Part shown: in pieces, positions 1 to 12,391 of the stretch | Layout of the letters: each line of letters starts with the position of its first letter | How positions within the stretch are numbered: position 1 is the first letter of the stretch | Origin: Glandiceps talaboti | Lineage: Eukaryota > Hemichordata > Enteropneusta > Spengelidae | Length of the DNA: 64,000 nucleotides | Assembly: GCF_964340395.1 (NCBI RefSeq) | Contig: NC_135563.1 | Location: forward strand, 17,850,151 to 17,914,150 | Direction: 5' to 3' | Notes under the pieces: model-generated | Seen by the model: the letters and a program-made list of their open reading frames with translations, nothing else | What the model was told of the DNA's origin: nothing | The model's database searches: none | Made by a program: the position numbers and the translations under genes

Positions 1-161
1 CACCGATAGAATGTATCATTCTCGCAAACCACTAGAGCTGTTATTTCTTCCGCGACTTTTACTTGGACGGTGCCGTAAAAGAGGCTATGTTTTACGATGG
101 TGATAATGTTTATGCTACATTGTTCATGAATGTGTTTTTGTGAGTTGGTATATACCAGTGT

Positions 162-218
<57 letters not shown>

Positions 219-219
219 A

Positions 220-274
<55 letters not shown>
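162..274. repeat. TATATG hexamer then TG dinucleotide microsatellite
   Basis: About nine copies of the hexamer TATATG run directly into about 25 copies of TG. Reading frames across it give only Tyr/Thr or Cys/Val repeats. The remainder of 1-630 shows no gene. Confidence 0.95.
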
Positions 275-278
<4 letters not shown>

Positions 279-454
279 CTTTGCTCTGTGAAGTGTTCAA
301 TTGTCAATGCACTGCGACACCACACCCACGATAGAAATGTGAAGAGTTATTATTGCAACTATTCCGGTAATGATTCAGTAATTAAAAAAAAAGTTGAAAT
401 GTGTTGTGTAGATGAGAAAAACATAGACGTATATTGTGCCTTCAATTATCATAC

Positions 455-460
455 TTTATT
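455..460 (-). promoter_or_regulatory. Candidate polyadenylation signal of the tectonin-like gene
   Basis: TTTATT on the plus strand reads AATAAA on the minus strand, about 170 nt beyond the stop codon at 631-633. The position suits a short 3' UTR. The hexamer is common in AT-rich DNA, so use is inferred. Confidence 0.4.
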
Positions 461-630
461 TCAACTAAAACTAATACTAAAGCCTTCAATGTATAGGAAG
501 GACATCTGACTAAAAGCTTCGAAATTCTCTTTAATTTCTCAGGACATTATCACATTAATATTGAAAAGCTATTGCTTTGGGACTACGTTAGCTTTATAAC
601 AGCACGTGTGAATAACACACAGCTCATATT

Positions 631-1289
631 TTAGTCAGTTTCGCCGGCGAATTTGCGCAAGTTTTTGTGAGATACAATCGACTTGACATGCTGGCTTTTA
701 TCCAACATCGGCCCCCACTTCTTATCTTCAAGGATATGGAGACCACCGTCACAGGACCCAATTCCGAATACGGTGTCATCAGGTTGTATGGAAATATCTA
801 CGACATCGATATTTCTTCCACCAGTAACACGCGACCAAACTCCCTGAATCCCAGGGCGTTGTTTCAGCACGCCTCGCGACGTCACACCAAGTATTGTGCC
901 GTTCGAGTACGCTGCGATAGAGACACAGCTATAACTGCCAGTAACTGCTTTCCAGTCGTCGTCATCGTCCAATATCTTGTTGCGTTCAACCAGTTTTTCA
1001 TCGGTGGTTACACCAACTATTTTGTCATCGATGACAGCAACATCTAGGAATTTATAATCAGTGTGACTCTCCGAAACCGGTACCGGTGTCCAACTACCGA
1101 CACTCGGGGATTGTTTAGTGTGTAGTTTGTCATCTGGACCAACCCCTACCAAAGTCCCTTTATCCAAAGTATCACCTGGGATAATGGCAATGGATTTGAT
1201 ACAACAACTATCCTGGTTAGTTTTACGCCATTCACCATTAATATGACTTCGTGTAAGAAGAGAACCTGTACAATCCACCCCAATCATTG
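631..1289 (-). CDS. Tectonin-like gene, coding exon 2 (propeller repeats)
   Basis: The exon starts with CA, completing a split codon, and carries all five repeats to TAA at 633-631. An in-frame ATG (1287) two bases in could be mistaken for the gene start; a start there would lose the signal peptide. Confidence 0.75.
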
Positions 1290-2163
1290 CTGTAGCTGTC
1301 GATATAGAATATTTTGAACTTGTCGGTGAAAGCGCAACTAGATTTCGACTCTAATGTTCATTTGTTTTCATAAAGCTAGTTATATTCGAGTTGTTCATTA
1401 AATTACGACACGGTCATAAATTGTCATTTGCAACAGGTTACCACATCTAAACTTGGAAGTATCATTACATAGAAAATGCAATAGCAAAATTCACCCACTC
1501 CCTCTCTACCGACTTACGCACGGGTACCCATCTTATATACCCGGGGTAGTACGGACAAATTTACAAATAAACCACCCTACCTGCCTACTTATATGCCTGC
1601 GTCACTAGTACATACCTACACATACATACCTAACCTTTCATATATTTAAAGACACATTTGGCATAAAAGCAACACATAAAATATTATAGAATCTGCATTG
1701 ATATTCGTTATTTCAGAAAAAAAAAACAGGAAAAGAAACACTCCTAACCATTGAGAATATTGTTCTCCGACGCTTGGCTAGCTTGCCAATAGATTAGATA
1801 AGAATTCCACACGCTCACAACAGTGAAAATTATACTGAACGTTTACATCAAATGATGATTGATAAATTTCAGGTTTATTATAAGGACAGTATGCCCAAAA
1901 TATGACATTGGCCGTGAATATAAACTTGGGGCCGATCCCGTGACAAATACAACGACGAAAAGTCATCTATCGGCTAGCTAACACATGAACACAGACACAA
2001 ACTAAAACGGTATGATTGAATCAATACCAACGGTCAATGTACATCAATGTACATCGTAGTAAGTTAAACTCAAGTTTGATATGGACTTACCGTCATGAAT
2101 TGCTCCATAGGCAATTCCAGTCAGGAGCTGGATATGTAATATTGCAGCAACGTAAAACCACAT
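631..2163 (-). CDS. Secreted tectonin-like (five-repeat propeller) protein, two exons
   Basis: Predicted 243-aa secreted protein, joined from 2163-2091 and 1289-631. Exon 1 encodes a signal peptide (MWFYVAAILHIQLLTGIAYG) and ends GAC G before GTAAGT. Exon 2 follows a TCGACAGCTACAG acceptor and completes the codon as GCA, directly before ATG ATT, so the junction is in frame. The mature chain holds five repeats of about 40-45 residues, each opening with a hydrophobic-G-V/I pattern (MIGVD, LVGVG, IVGVT, ILGVT, VFGIG), followed by a short L-x-x-R/K strand and, in most, a W about ten residues later. This is the layout of tectonin/Hyd_WA propeller blades, found in tachylectin-like and fish-egg lectins. 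A role in sugar or microbial-surface binding is inferred only. An acidic DDDDDW loop in repeat 3 is unusual. The family call rests on pattern, not alignment. Confidence 0.65.
1290..2090 (-). other. Intron 1 of the tectonin-like gene
   Basis: An 801-bp intron with no supported feature. A 62-residue open frame at 1778-1966 (minus) has no suitable splice context or recognisable motif. Confidence 0.6.
2091..2163 (-). CDS. Tectonin-like gene, coding exon 1 (signal peptide)
   Basis: ATG at 2163; 24 codons plus one base. The donor is CATGACG|GTAAGTCC. A good acceptor (CCATTTTGCAG) lies just upstream of the ATG, so an untranslated 5' exon probably exists. Confidence 0.65.
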
Positions 2164-2264
2164 ATTGAATTTTGATAACTGCGTTCTGCAAAATGGATGA
2201 TACAAACAATATAACGTTAATCCTGCTTTGTAGCATGCATTTGAACAAGTTCTGCAATGTGTAC

Positions 2265-2470
2265 TGTGTGTGTGTATGTATGTGTGTGTGTGTGAGTCTG
2301 TATCTATCTATCTATCTATCTATCTAGCTGCATGTATGTATGTATATATGTATGCATGCATGTATGCATGTATGTATGTATGTATGTATGTATGTGTGTG
2401 TGTGTATGTATGTATGTATGTATGTATGTATGTATGTATGTATGTATGTATGTATGTATGTATGTATGTA

Positions 2471-2522
<52 letters not shown>

Positions 2523-2536
2523 CGTGCGTGCGTGTA
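2265..2536. repeat. Compound microsatellite: TG, TATC, TATG, TG, TGCG
   Basis: A mosaic of TG, TATC, TGCA/TATG, a long TATG run, a long TG run and a short TGCG run. The steps between related tetramers suggest repeated slippage with point changes spreading inside one array. Confidence 0.95.
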
Positions 2537-2937
2537 ATACACATTCTCAACCGAGGATCATAAAACCATTTATTATTTCAGTGTTAATGCATAAACGAGT
2601 GTGATAATCTCCCACAAGATAAGAGATAAACCAAACTCTTAATGTAAATGATCTCTTGCCAATTATGAGATTAGGGGCGTTTTAATTTAGATAAGAGGAG
2701 GAGAATGGACAAGATGTCTTTATTTAGTCAATAAAGAGAGAATTACATGAGAAAGAGAATATTAGCCAGGGAAAGAAGAAAACAAGTTTTATATCACCAC
2801 ACAAAAATCAATGAGTCAATTGATCAATATCACACACAAAATAAGTTTTATTTCATCACAAAAAAATGAATATTCAATCGATCAATCATTCAGCTAAATA
2901 ATAAATCAATCAATCAATAAATCGATCAATCAGTTAC

Positions 2938-3078
2938 ATGCTCGCTGGCCCCTGTGGTATATCACTTTTTAAGTGTTCTGTTGTCTATATTTTGTGTGTA
3001 AATTGTATTTTTGTCTCTTTTGGGTGAAGCTAAATAGAAGACATTTCCGATGAGGACAATAAAGTTATCATGTTTAAT
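2938..3078 (+). mobile_element. Probable LINE 3' UTR and tail fragment
   Basis: The block has the look of a non-LTR retrotransposon 3' end: a CTGGCCCCTGTGGTAT start shared in part with 33150-33165, a T-rich body, and a GAGGACAATAAAGTTAT terminus followed by ATTGAATTGAA repeats. No coding part remains. Identification is by style of terminus, not by a library match. Confidence 0.4.
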
Positions 3079-5258
3079 TGAATTGAACCGTGAATTGAAT
3101 ATGTTTAAGGGGTAAGAAGTGTACATATTACTAATGCCTTTTCATTCTTCTATCTCAGATCCAAGAACTAAAAAAAAGAGCGCGTCTTTTCAAAGCACAT
3201 ATGCTTCACAGATTTGGATGCCATCCACAGTTCACCAATTTTACTGTGACTGTATCCTCGAGAAACAAGAATTTTCATGAAACCTTCCTCAATAAAGGAC
3301 AATCGTTTTTCTCCCGATGTAAACGAGGCTTTGACCGGGGGCTTTGACCTATGTTGTACTGTCGTCAAATTGTGAAGCGGGAATGTGCCGATTTGAAGTT
3401 TAAACATTGATTGAATAGAGTGATGAATATTTCACTCAAACGAAGAAAACTAAAATCAGGATGCTAAGTTGTAGTAGTATGTGGTCGTAGTTCGTAGAAT
3501 TTTTCATGACTATATCTACCATGCATTGGGACATGGATTATTCTGCATACACATTGATTGTAAAGTTTAGTGTTAAAACAATCAAGCAATTACGAAGTTT
3601 TAAAATGTGTTACGTGCGAAATGAATTGCAGTTCCCGTCTTTTTGTAGACTGTGTAATTCAAATACAGTCCAATGAAATGATAACGATACATTTCTTCAA
3701 GGAAAGAAGGAAATGCGAAATCCGCTCAAAGACAATACTGTTGTGTCTCTTTTTATGACTACATACTCAATGAAGTCACTGTATCAGAGTATTTTCGATG
3801 ACGTCATGTGAACATTTTGTATTAAGCTTCGTTATAAACGTCATTTAAAATTTACAGTAGCAGCATAGTACGTGTTTCAACCGTTGTAAATGCGCAATTG
3901 TCTTATCTGATCATCGGATACCAGAAGAGCGGGATAGTTAGCCACCAACAGCAACAATGCAACAACAATTTTGTAAAAACGAAACTACTCCATCCAGATC
4001 AAATTGTCGATTGTTTCATTTCTTCCAGTCGTTGTTAATGAGTGCATAGGGGCGAAATAAGCACATTGATTTAGTCCTATTTTAGTCAATTCTAGTAGTA
4101 ATCTGTAGTAGTCACTAACTTTACATATAAATCTATCACATAAAGGGTAAACAAGCTTAGCCTGCTGGACTTTGCTACTTTTAAACTCATACTAGACACG
4201 AACATATATTTAAAAAAAAACAAAAAAAACAAAACTTTCTTACCGTAGTTGTAGCAAGTGACGTTGTAACAGTGCTGTAGGTCTGTACCAAACTGTTCCT
4301 ACCAATGTCAGGTCGACTGGAGGTACGCAATTATCTTGAGTCTTTTTATAACAACAAATCGCATTATTCTCTTTCCCACCCCTCAAACATGTCTAAAATG
4401 CTGTTCTGTTAACCCGTTGACCACCCCTGATTATAATCTGACGGCGAAGGAAATCTAGTAAACTTTTAGAACAGACGAATGGGCGAATCAAAAGTAACGG
4501 AAAGAGCCGATATAGTGACAGCAGAGGGCACAGACGCCAAAATGTTTGTAAAGGAAGGGAAAACGATGTAAATAAGACACCGTATGGTATATGATATATA
4601 GATAACATATCGTCGTCCTTTTACTGGACATTAGATAAGTGTCAACTCTGAACAATGTAAGGTATACAATATTGATAGACATAAAGAGATAGTCTTCTAA
4701 TTGATGTCATGTAACTAAATTATACTTCATATTTTGTTCATATACCGGATGGACTATTATTGTGTGGGAACTAGTAGTGGCTTTAAACCACGGGAGATTC
4801 ATTATTTTCTATCAATTGAAGTGATCACAGATGGCAATATAATAGAAAGTCCATATGTTCAGAAAACAAAAAGAACCGTATGATAACATTTTATACAAAG
4901 GAATGTGTCATATTTTTGTTGTTGATATTTTGAATAATTATGATCTATATTACTCAATGTCTCACTCCAGGTGAATTCGTTCGAATACTGTTACAATACA
5001 AGTCATTTGAGTTGAAATAAATCGACGTCAGGCGCGACAGGTTCCTTATAATTCTGTATATACATTGACGTTGAAAAAGATTTTCCTTTTATGCTTGTTG
5101 GTGTATTTTTTTAATTGTAACGAGTCATTTGCATAATTAATGATTTAGGTTATTAGGTGAAAGGTTTAAATTTGACATAATCTGGTATATTCATCCGAGA
5201 AAACAAAGCTTTCACGATATCAGATTTAGGACCAACAGACCTCAGGAAAAAATTTCAG

Positions 5259-5301
5259 TTTAACCACAGATTCTGACAAGGAAGCCTGTCTGTGGTTTAA
5301 A
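5259..5301. repeat. Short inverted repeat (TTTAACCACAGA type)
   Basis: Left arm TTTAACCACAGA at 5259-5270 pairs with TCTGTGGTTTAAA at 5289-5301, one bulged base, 18-nt loop. It may be the core of an old foldback element; no target duplication was identified. Confidence 0.6.
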
Positions 5302-6668
5302 TCAGATCTGGTCTTTCAACAACTACAGTAGATCTCCAGAGGCACAGTATTTTTCTTAGGTCTCCGTCAACGACAGTATTTGCGATGGTTGTTTGGTTGT
5401 CTGTCGTCCACCATTATTGGTCAGTCCAACGTCACTCAATACATTACCTTGAATTTCATTTTCAACAGACTACAAATATTCCCTTTCCAGGAGGAAGTCT
5501 GAAACAAACTTAAACTTTGAGAAAGAAAAGTAAAATAAAAAAAAGAAGAATTTTTGACAAATACAGTGTTATAGTTCATTCTCATCTCATCTCTTCTAAG
5601 GATGGAGCAAGTACGACTGGACGAGATCGCTTTTATAGTGGCTAGGGAGGGAGGGACCTAGGTGTGTTCCTCCTGCTACAGAAGCATTGGAAAGTTCTGA
5701 TCCTTTTACCAAATCTAAATCGTTGCATAATTTTCAGACTTTTCTTGGTACAGAGTGGTTGAAACACGGAATAAATACCGAATGAGTGAGCGTTCTATGT
5801 AGTTTGATATGCTAAATTCTATATACTATGTAACGTTAACTGAAGATGGTTCCTCTATCACTATTAGTTATTGGATATTAAGCTGACGTGGTTATTTTAA
5901 CATCACGGGTGGCGTTTGAAATAAATTACAAAAAAAAACTTTCTCAAAAAATTAGGGGGCTTCAGTCACATTTAATCTGACGCTGCCTTTGCAAAATTGT
6001 AGCTGAAAATAGTCCTGATCACGATATAAGTTATTGCAGTATTTGGTCACCCAAGCAAAAATTCTCGCAAAAGTTGCCCTTATGATTTTGCAACTTTCAA
6101 CATCTGTATGGCAACATTTGTTTCATTTCTTAATGATGTAAATTTTTCAAAAAGTTCAGAGACAGTATTCCCTCTCGACAATTGTCCAACGGACCCACAA
6201 GTCTCGCCTAAGCTGTTTTAAGTGTGTCTGCTAATACCTCAAATTGTAAATAATATATGAACAAATATACAGATCGCGACGTCAAAGAATACGTTTATTA
6301 TCAATTTGTTATTGAAATATCAAAAGGGTACGAAAAACAGAATCTACTCAGATTTTAAATTGGTCCAATTCATTTACCAGTTGGGTTGCACTAAAAAGGA
6401 CTATTGATCATAAATGACGATTCAAATGTCAATTCAAATTGATAAGGTTATGTTAATTGGTAGTATAGCTAAGTAGATAGATAGAGTAGGGCTTTGATAA
6501 ACTTATTGCTGTAAATATGCTAGTGTTAGCTAGTTCACTTAAAGAGTTGTGGATTTATCAGTAAGCAATGTCTATGACTGATCAATCGTTTGCTTTCTGT
6601 TCTATATCAGTTGAGACAAGGATATTTTTCAAAATACAGTATAGTCAATCCAGCTATTGAAAATAATG

Positions 6669-6763
6669 TGTGTGTGTATGTATGTATGTATGTATGTATG
6701 TATGTATGTATGTATGTATGTATGTATGTATGTATGTATGTATGTATTGCATGTATATGTATG
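6669..6763. repeat. TATG tetranucleotide microsatellite
   Basis: A nearly pure TATG array preceded by a short TG run and followed by interrupted copies. Open frames in all three plus frames are repeat artefacts. Confidence 0.95.
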
Positions 6764-8012
6764 TATGTATGTTCGCAATTGCATGCGTTGCTTGTCATTG
6801 GACCCAAGTCATCCAGCATCTAACCCTATACCTCTGTAGACTCGTTTCAACAAATATTATTATGACATCAGAGAATTGTTTTCACTTGACATATAACATC
6901 ATGATGTCATCGTCATTAATCGTCAATCAAAACAATTTATATAAGACCCCGTGTAAACCATAAGTGAGACTGAGTCTGAGACTCTCATTTTGAAGGAAGT
7001 CCAAAGTGAGACGGTATCTGAGACTGGATTTGAGAGTCGTATGATGTAAACAATAAACAGTGGACAGCAACTGAAGTCATCGCATTACCAATGGATGCAG
7101 CTAGCTAAACACGGCACATGATCAGACACAAATCATGGTCACTCAGCCCAACTGTGCACAAATTGAAACACACAAACCAACCACATGCATTGCATACAAC
7201 AACGATTCAACAGTGATGTCTTTGAATACGAAATGAGACACGTATGTGTAGTTGAACAGATCGAGGTTTGAATTACACGTAAGATGTCTGGGCTACACAA
7301 GCCGAAGTACTAGGCTGTGAGGCTACCAATTACCCGTGTCAAAGACGATCTCAGGTTTGCTTGCAATTACAGTCTATTTGATAAATGAGAGTCTCAAAAG
7401 CAGTCTTAAACACGGTCTGACTTGGCATGTTCTTCGTTTTGAGAGTCTCAGTTCTGATCTCACTTCTCCTGTATTTGGGGTCTTACATACCTCATACACT
7501 TCACGATTAAAACACATCAATTGTAGGGTGATTTACATTTATTCAAGACAATGAAGCCAACATTTAGATAAGCCATATCATAGGGCTGGGATGGAATGAC
7601 AGCGATTATACCGGAGTTCCGACCTTGCTACTGCGGAAACAAAGCCTTCAATTACATGTAACAGTCATAGACACAAAATAAAACTACTAGAAAAGAACGA
7701 CTATTTTCCACCTGAATGAAGTACTATATTTAGAAATACAATCATACCTCCACAAGCATAACTTATTGAAACAATTGAAAGGCAACTTTGAACAGTTTGC
7801 CTCATATTTCGAAAACCGCGACAAGAGGGACAGAAACACGCATAGTAGTGAGGTCAAACAAATATTGGGTATAAATCCCATTATATTTTCGAACGCGTTC
7901 AACTTGGCTGGCCTATGGTATAATAGCATAGTATTGGTTATTATCTTAGCATAAATGTTAGTATACTTAAAATGTCACCCCGTAGGTAACATTTGCCAAT
8001 CTTCTACCTTCA

Positions 8013-8575
8013 CTACTTCTCTTTCTTTTTTGAAACAAATACCCTTTCACCAGAGTTGACAGACGATGAAACGCATTCCAGATTGACAGTTGACATCATT
8101 TCAATGGCCTTTTCCTGACCCCACATGGCCCCCAAACCCATACCGCCTTCAAAAAACAAAGAAACTGGCATACAGTGCAGCAAACTAAATATATATGATA
8201 TTGGTGCCATGGCATTATCGATGTTATCAGCATGTTTGGTGTGTGAGTCGTCCTCCATCATAATGAAGTAACCACCAGTCTTCAGTACACGTGATATTTC
8301 TTCGAGAGACAAGTCTGGCCTCGCTTGGTCATGGATAGAATCTACGGCATACACCAGGTCAAAGGTCGATGTCCAGTCAGACGACAGTTTGGTAGCATCT
8401 CGGTGATGGAAAGTAACGTTGTCAAGACTCATGGCCTTTGCACGAGACTTTGCTTCAGCTAAAGCTGACTCTGAGAAATCTACGCCATGGAATTCTGTCT
8501 TCGGGAAGGTTCTTGCCAGGATACACGTAGCAGCACCTTGACCACAGCCAATGTCACATACTTTACCACCAGACT
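8013..8575 (-). CDS. Methyltransferase exon 4 (SAM-binding domain)
   Basis: Acceptor TTTCGCTAG; completes GAG (Glu) and runs through the whole catalytic fold to TAG at 8015-8013. The chain ends in a basic SKKKEK tail. Confidence 0.92.
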
Positions 8576-9432
8576 CTAGCGAAACAATGATGCATGCATG
8601 CTTATAACAAACATATTGAAAAAGCTACTGGGGGCATTGGGAGACTTATGGTAATGTGGCATTCACATAGATAACTTTTTCACGAAAAATCAGTAACCAG
8701 ATTACTCTTTTCCCATCAAAAGTTCCTTTTACATGAGGTCGATAAAGATGGGTTGCAATGTCCAATTTTCCAAGGTACACTCTAGTTCAAAAAGTCACTC
8801 AAGATGCATCCGTTTGTTTTGTTTAGCATGACAATTGTAAAAGGTATATTGTCGTCACTCTTTGCTGTTACTGTTTCATGCGCCCCAAAATCATTTTGTC
8901 TTGATCTGCAGCGTTTACACGAATCTCATCACGAGTTCTTAATTTCGCCAAAAACTATTCGACTGTTAAGCTAAAAACAATAGTAACATTATAATGTCGC
9001 ATGCCGGTCCATTCACAGTTACCTCGTTTTATCCACGCATTACACGGGTGAGATTTAACGTTTCCAGTCGTATCGTGTTATATTTATGATTATTTATGAT
9101 GTCACTGATACATCCAAATATACCCCCAATATAATTTCTTAGTTGTATACTACTTACCTAACATTTCCTTTATTTCCTTTTCACTGGTAATAAATGAAGG
9201 TGGTGTATCTCTGTACCTCTCCGAAGAAAATTTATCTTGCCATGAATGATATCGGATGTACTTCTCATAGGACAAACCTATACAGTAATCAATGATAACG
9301 TAAATCATTATAATATTTAAGATTAGCCTAAATAATTGCCGTCTGTCTGTCTGTCTGAATATATGTATGTCCGTCTGTCCGTCCGTCTGTCTGTCTGTCT
9401 GTCTGTCTGTCTGTATGTCCGTCCGTCCGTCC

Positions 9433-9488
<56 letters not shown>

Positions 9489-12308
9489 TTCCATCCGTCC
9501 ATCAGTCTGTCAATCAATCAATCAATCCAGTCGATTGAAGACTTAACAAAATTCGTTACCTCGTGGTCCTTCTGTGGTAGCACACTGTAGTATATCCTGG
9601 TAGACTTCCAACAGAAGTGGAAGAGACTCTGCCATCACCCCAATATTCTCAAGACCCTTCTTATTACACAAGACTTCAACTCTACTCGGTGTTAGATAGT
9701 ATGTCTCATTGTCTTTATCTATATGCACGATGCGTCCAGTTACCATGGCACCCAGCCACTCTCTTACATATCTAAGTAGGTTATACAAGAAATTTATGTT
9801 ATATCTCATTGGATACAATCACCATCTTAAAACTGCCCACGACATACATACATACATACATACATACATACATACATACATACATACATACATACATACA
9901 TACATACATGCATGCATACATACATACATGCATGCATACATGCATGCATGCATACAGGCAGGCAGGCAGGCGTATAGACATGTATGCATGTATGTATGTA
10001 TACTATGTATGTATGTATTACATAGTATACATACATACATGCATACATGTCTATACTCCAGTTATTTATTTACTTGGTTATATTGTAGTTTGGCAAGGTC
10101 ATTTGAATTTTTCACGACAAACATTTGACAAGATCGACTCTTTCGCACTTGGATAATCTTCATTGCACAGGGATTGACCTCATTCTCCTGTAGTGGTCAG
10201 AGATTTGTCTACGTCAGCTATCCTCCCTAAATTAGTAAACAAATGTCAGCCGTCTGGGACTCTTTAATACTTCACAAACAGCACACATGGCGTTACGTGC
10301 ATGAGCGATTTTTTAAAACGTTTTTGGTTTCCTTAATATGACAGTCCACCATCGACAATAAAGTGTTGGTTATTGCTGGCTATTCATTTCTAACTACTCT
10401 TAAAAGCATTTTCATGTCATTTTGTCTGAGTTTCCCATATGTGCTCTTTTGTATAATGTAGACTGTGATTTATAATCCTGAGATGTCTCAAGCGTTACGG
10501 TAGGTCACCTGTATCTTATTAATGTAATGTGACGCCATGTTTTAAGCTTCTTATGGCCCTCTATGACCCATTATATGTGAAAATGCGCTTTAAAAGGCAT
10601 TGTCCACTTACTCGGGTGACCCTAAAACGAATGACAGCATTTACAGTACGTAAATAGTGGAAGGACACCCTTTTCAACATTCAGTTAGTTGAATGACACC
10701 CTCTGCACTGTTAAACAAGTGGAATGACAGCCACCACTCTATAACATATATAAACTTTTGAAGAAAGAAAAGGGACAGTCATAACTTTATCTAGGGATAT
10801 TAACTTTGATATGTGGAAATGACAATCCTTAAATCTGCACTACTTGCAACTGTGACATAAAATAACCAAAGATATATTCACTAAAAATTGTTCAGTTACT
10901 TATTTATATAGAAAAATATCGTGTCTGTTAATCGTGTCTGCCTTCAATTTTGAGTGCGGTGATACTTCGTAGAGCTGACATAGCTTTTATGACATTTTGG
11001 ACGCACTATAAAATGTATTCAATGACGGAACTTTTATCAAATTAAGATTGCAAACCATATAATTAATCAGTCAAACTTGAAATATAGTAGTGATAGCCTT
11101 AATGTAAAGCATGAGACGTGAGAGGTATGGTGGTACATTAATTAATTTTCGTTTTATTTCACATACAAATTTGACACTTCTTTAGGACATGATATTGTCT
11201 TTACATTTGTATACTGGATATTGTGACTTAATAAAATGTATGAAATGCATGGAAAAGACCAATCTTAACATCATGGAAAGGAAAAGCTAAATATAACACT
11301 GCTGTCGAAGAGGTTTCTATAGATTTGGGTGACTGCTGTCATATCATAGACTCTACCTCGTGTAGTCTATGATCAAAGAATCAGCACATAGAAACTATTG
11401 TTTGAAATGTCTTTTCCTACACATGTAACATGAAACCATTTTCGGCAATAACAACACATCATTTCTTCCATAGTTCATAATGCACCAGGGCAATTTGTAG
11501 CAAAACAAATTGACATACCTTTACTTAGGTCAAGTTAGTTTGACCTGTAGTGGAACTTGGAACAAAATTATGTCATCTGCCCTCAAAAAGGTAAAGTGTT
11601 GCTTCAGACGATTGAAATGAGGCAAGCAATTTCCTTGCCTACATTTTCTTACAGGTACTTTTCTTTCACTCATAAGATCTTTGATTACTAATATTGTTAT
11701 CCACTTCCTTACATCACTACTCAAGATTTCACGGTATAACTTGCCTGTATTACAGTAATGAAAAATCCTAATTTCAAAAAAGTAGATGTATGAACTTAAT
11801 GAATAAAAGTAAAATACAACAATATAAAATATATTTAAAAAATAAAAATACATTTGCATTATAATATGAAATCGAAATTACAAAAACATTCACATGCATA
11901 TTTATCCATATCTTGCAGGCCTGTACACTATCAAAACAATGCACACAGGTTTTATATACTCCCTCAAAAGTCTAAATATGGCAATAAGTAATACATGTAT
12001 ACACACGCTAGCCTAGGACCTGTATATACATGACTATAGGCATACAAGTAAATGTACCGTGTCATATAGAAGTATTATTTTTTATGTTCAAATTAACAAT
12101 CAGCACGTACAAAATATTGTTTTGAAATTCTTTTTTTTCCTGCACATGTAACACGAAACCATTTTCGGTAATAACAACACACCATTTCTTCTCAGTTGAT
12201 AATGCACCAGGGCAATTTGTAGCACAACAAACTGACAGATCTTTACTTATATCATAATTCATTTCTCATATAAAAAACATTATCCTCACAGACCCCCCCT
12301 TCCACACA

Positions 12309-12391
<83 letters not shown>

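Larger units (their letters stand above)
3079..8012. other. Intergenic, no supported gene
   Basis: No reading frame combines a start, splice signals and a recognisable motif. The longest candidate (3168-3407, minus, 79 aa) is unrecognised. Contains a small inverted repeat (5259-5301) and a TATG array (6669-6763). Confidence 0.6.

Noticed and set aside
667-1047. 126-residue plus-strand open frame
   Set aside because: Antisense shadow of the tectonin-like exon, which has repeats, splice sites and a signal peptide on the other strand.
2270-2604. Cys/Val/Tyr-rich frames on both strands
   Set aside because: Microsatellite translations; the same holds for the arrays at 219, 6590, 9150-10150, 12310, 27701, 32412, 39207, 49862, 51551, 58258, 60080 and 63082.
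3168-3407. 79-residue minus frame starting MFKLQIG
   Set aside because: Has an ATG, but no recognisable motif, splice context or repeat evidence; length is within chance expectation.
11530-11859. 109-residue minus frame with Phe/Tyr-rich start
   Set aside because: Low-complexity AT-driven start. The later part may belong to the neighbouring PHD-like repeat, so it is not called as a gene.
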